DNA from: an uncultured Lachnospiraceae bacterium
GTDB lineage: Bacteria; Bacillota; Clostridia; Lachnospirales; Lachnospiraceae
DNA length: 64,000 nucleotides
Reading direction: 5' to 3'
NCBI GenBank assembly: GCA_934432885.1
Contig: CAKRYY010000010.1
Coordinates: 1 to 64,000 of the forward strand
The notes beneath the pieces were generated by a model. It ran no database searches, had not been told where the DNA came from, and saw nothing but the letters and a program-made list of their open reading frames with translations. Shown piece by piece: positions 63,967 through 64,000 of this stretch. Both the position numbers and the translations under genes were made by a program. Every line of letters starts with the position of its first letter. Positions within the stretch are counted from its first letter, which is position 1.

Positions 63967-64000
63967 GATACCTGCCCGTGCACATAAGTCATACAAATGT

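Overview
The window looks like a chromosomal segment of a low-to-mid GC, Gram-positive, anaerobic Clostridia bacterium, most likely a gut Lachnospiraceae member. The grounds are strong AGGAGG ribosome binding sites on almost every gene, the dgt-dnaG-rpoD-trmK-nif3 block, a class A RNase P RNA, a ferritin-like/CotF-like protein, a YczE-type membrane protein, DUF1836 and TrpR-like YerC regulators, and several protein forms typical of that family (TGS-uridine kinase fusion, class III Fbp). This family assignment is inference; no 16S rRNA is present. I see no phage, insertion sequence or CRISPR array.

Layout. 1-8.4 kb: an SH3/acidic membrane protein, an M14 peptidase, greA, a ferritin-like protein, then an 881-residue fusion of a TetM/EF-G-type ribosomal GTPase to a Rae1/YacP-type (NYN) endoribonuclease, and a divergent trmB-like regulator/lysA pair with a clear inverted-repeat operator. 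8.5-15.8 kb: an efflux-type ABC operon with three consecutive membrane fusion proteins, a MacB-like permease, a small membrane protein and an ATPase. 15.8-30.2 kb: housekeeping genes (xpt, TetR regulators, PBP1A, YigZ, mgtE, exonuclease III, purA, a TetR-MATE pair with twin operators, typA, an SSB-like protein with two OB folds, a cobalamin adenosyltransferase-like protein). 30.2-36.7 kb: a lysine riboswitch driving dapA, with dapB, class III fbp and a eukaryote-like HisA downstream. 36.9-42.3 kb: a cold-shock gene, then a degenerate M23 protein-bactofilin-VanZ-NdpA cluster, an Mbeg1-like hydrolase and an M19 dipeptidase. 42.4-53.7 kb: two tRNA-Leu genes, an orphan FliD-like protein with a structured leader, the dgt-dnaG-rpoD-trmK-nif3 macromolecular synthesis block, a TGS-uridine kinase fusion, rnpB, hemL, a YczE-like protein and yerC. 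53.8-63.9 kb: a DUF1836 regulator, a membrane-tethered sugar-binding protein, a YesM/YesN-type two-component system, an extra sugar-binding lipoprotein and a ChvE/MmsA/MmsB-type monosaccharide ABC transporter.

How they work together. The lysine genes are split into three loci: lysA next to a TrmB-like regulator, dapA behind a lysine riboswitch, and dapB nearby. The 53.8-63.9 kb region reads as one sugar sensing and uptake system: outside binding proteins, a histidine kinase, an AraC-type response regulator and the transporter it probably controls. The 37.3-40 kb genes suggest an envelope/morphology cluster.

The most interesting points are the GTPase-Rae1 fusion, the triple-adaptor ABC operon, the paired operators of the TrmB and TetR regulators, the structured leader shared in part by two surface-protein genes, and a family of short dispersed repeats that sit in intergenic spaces, often right after terminators, and in one case encode the end of a gene.
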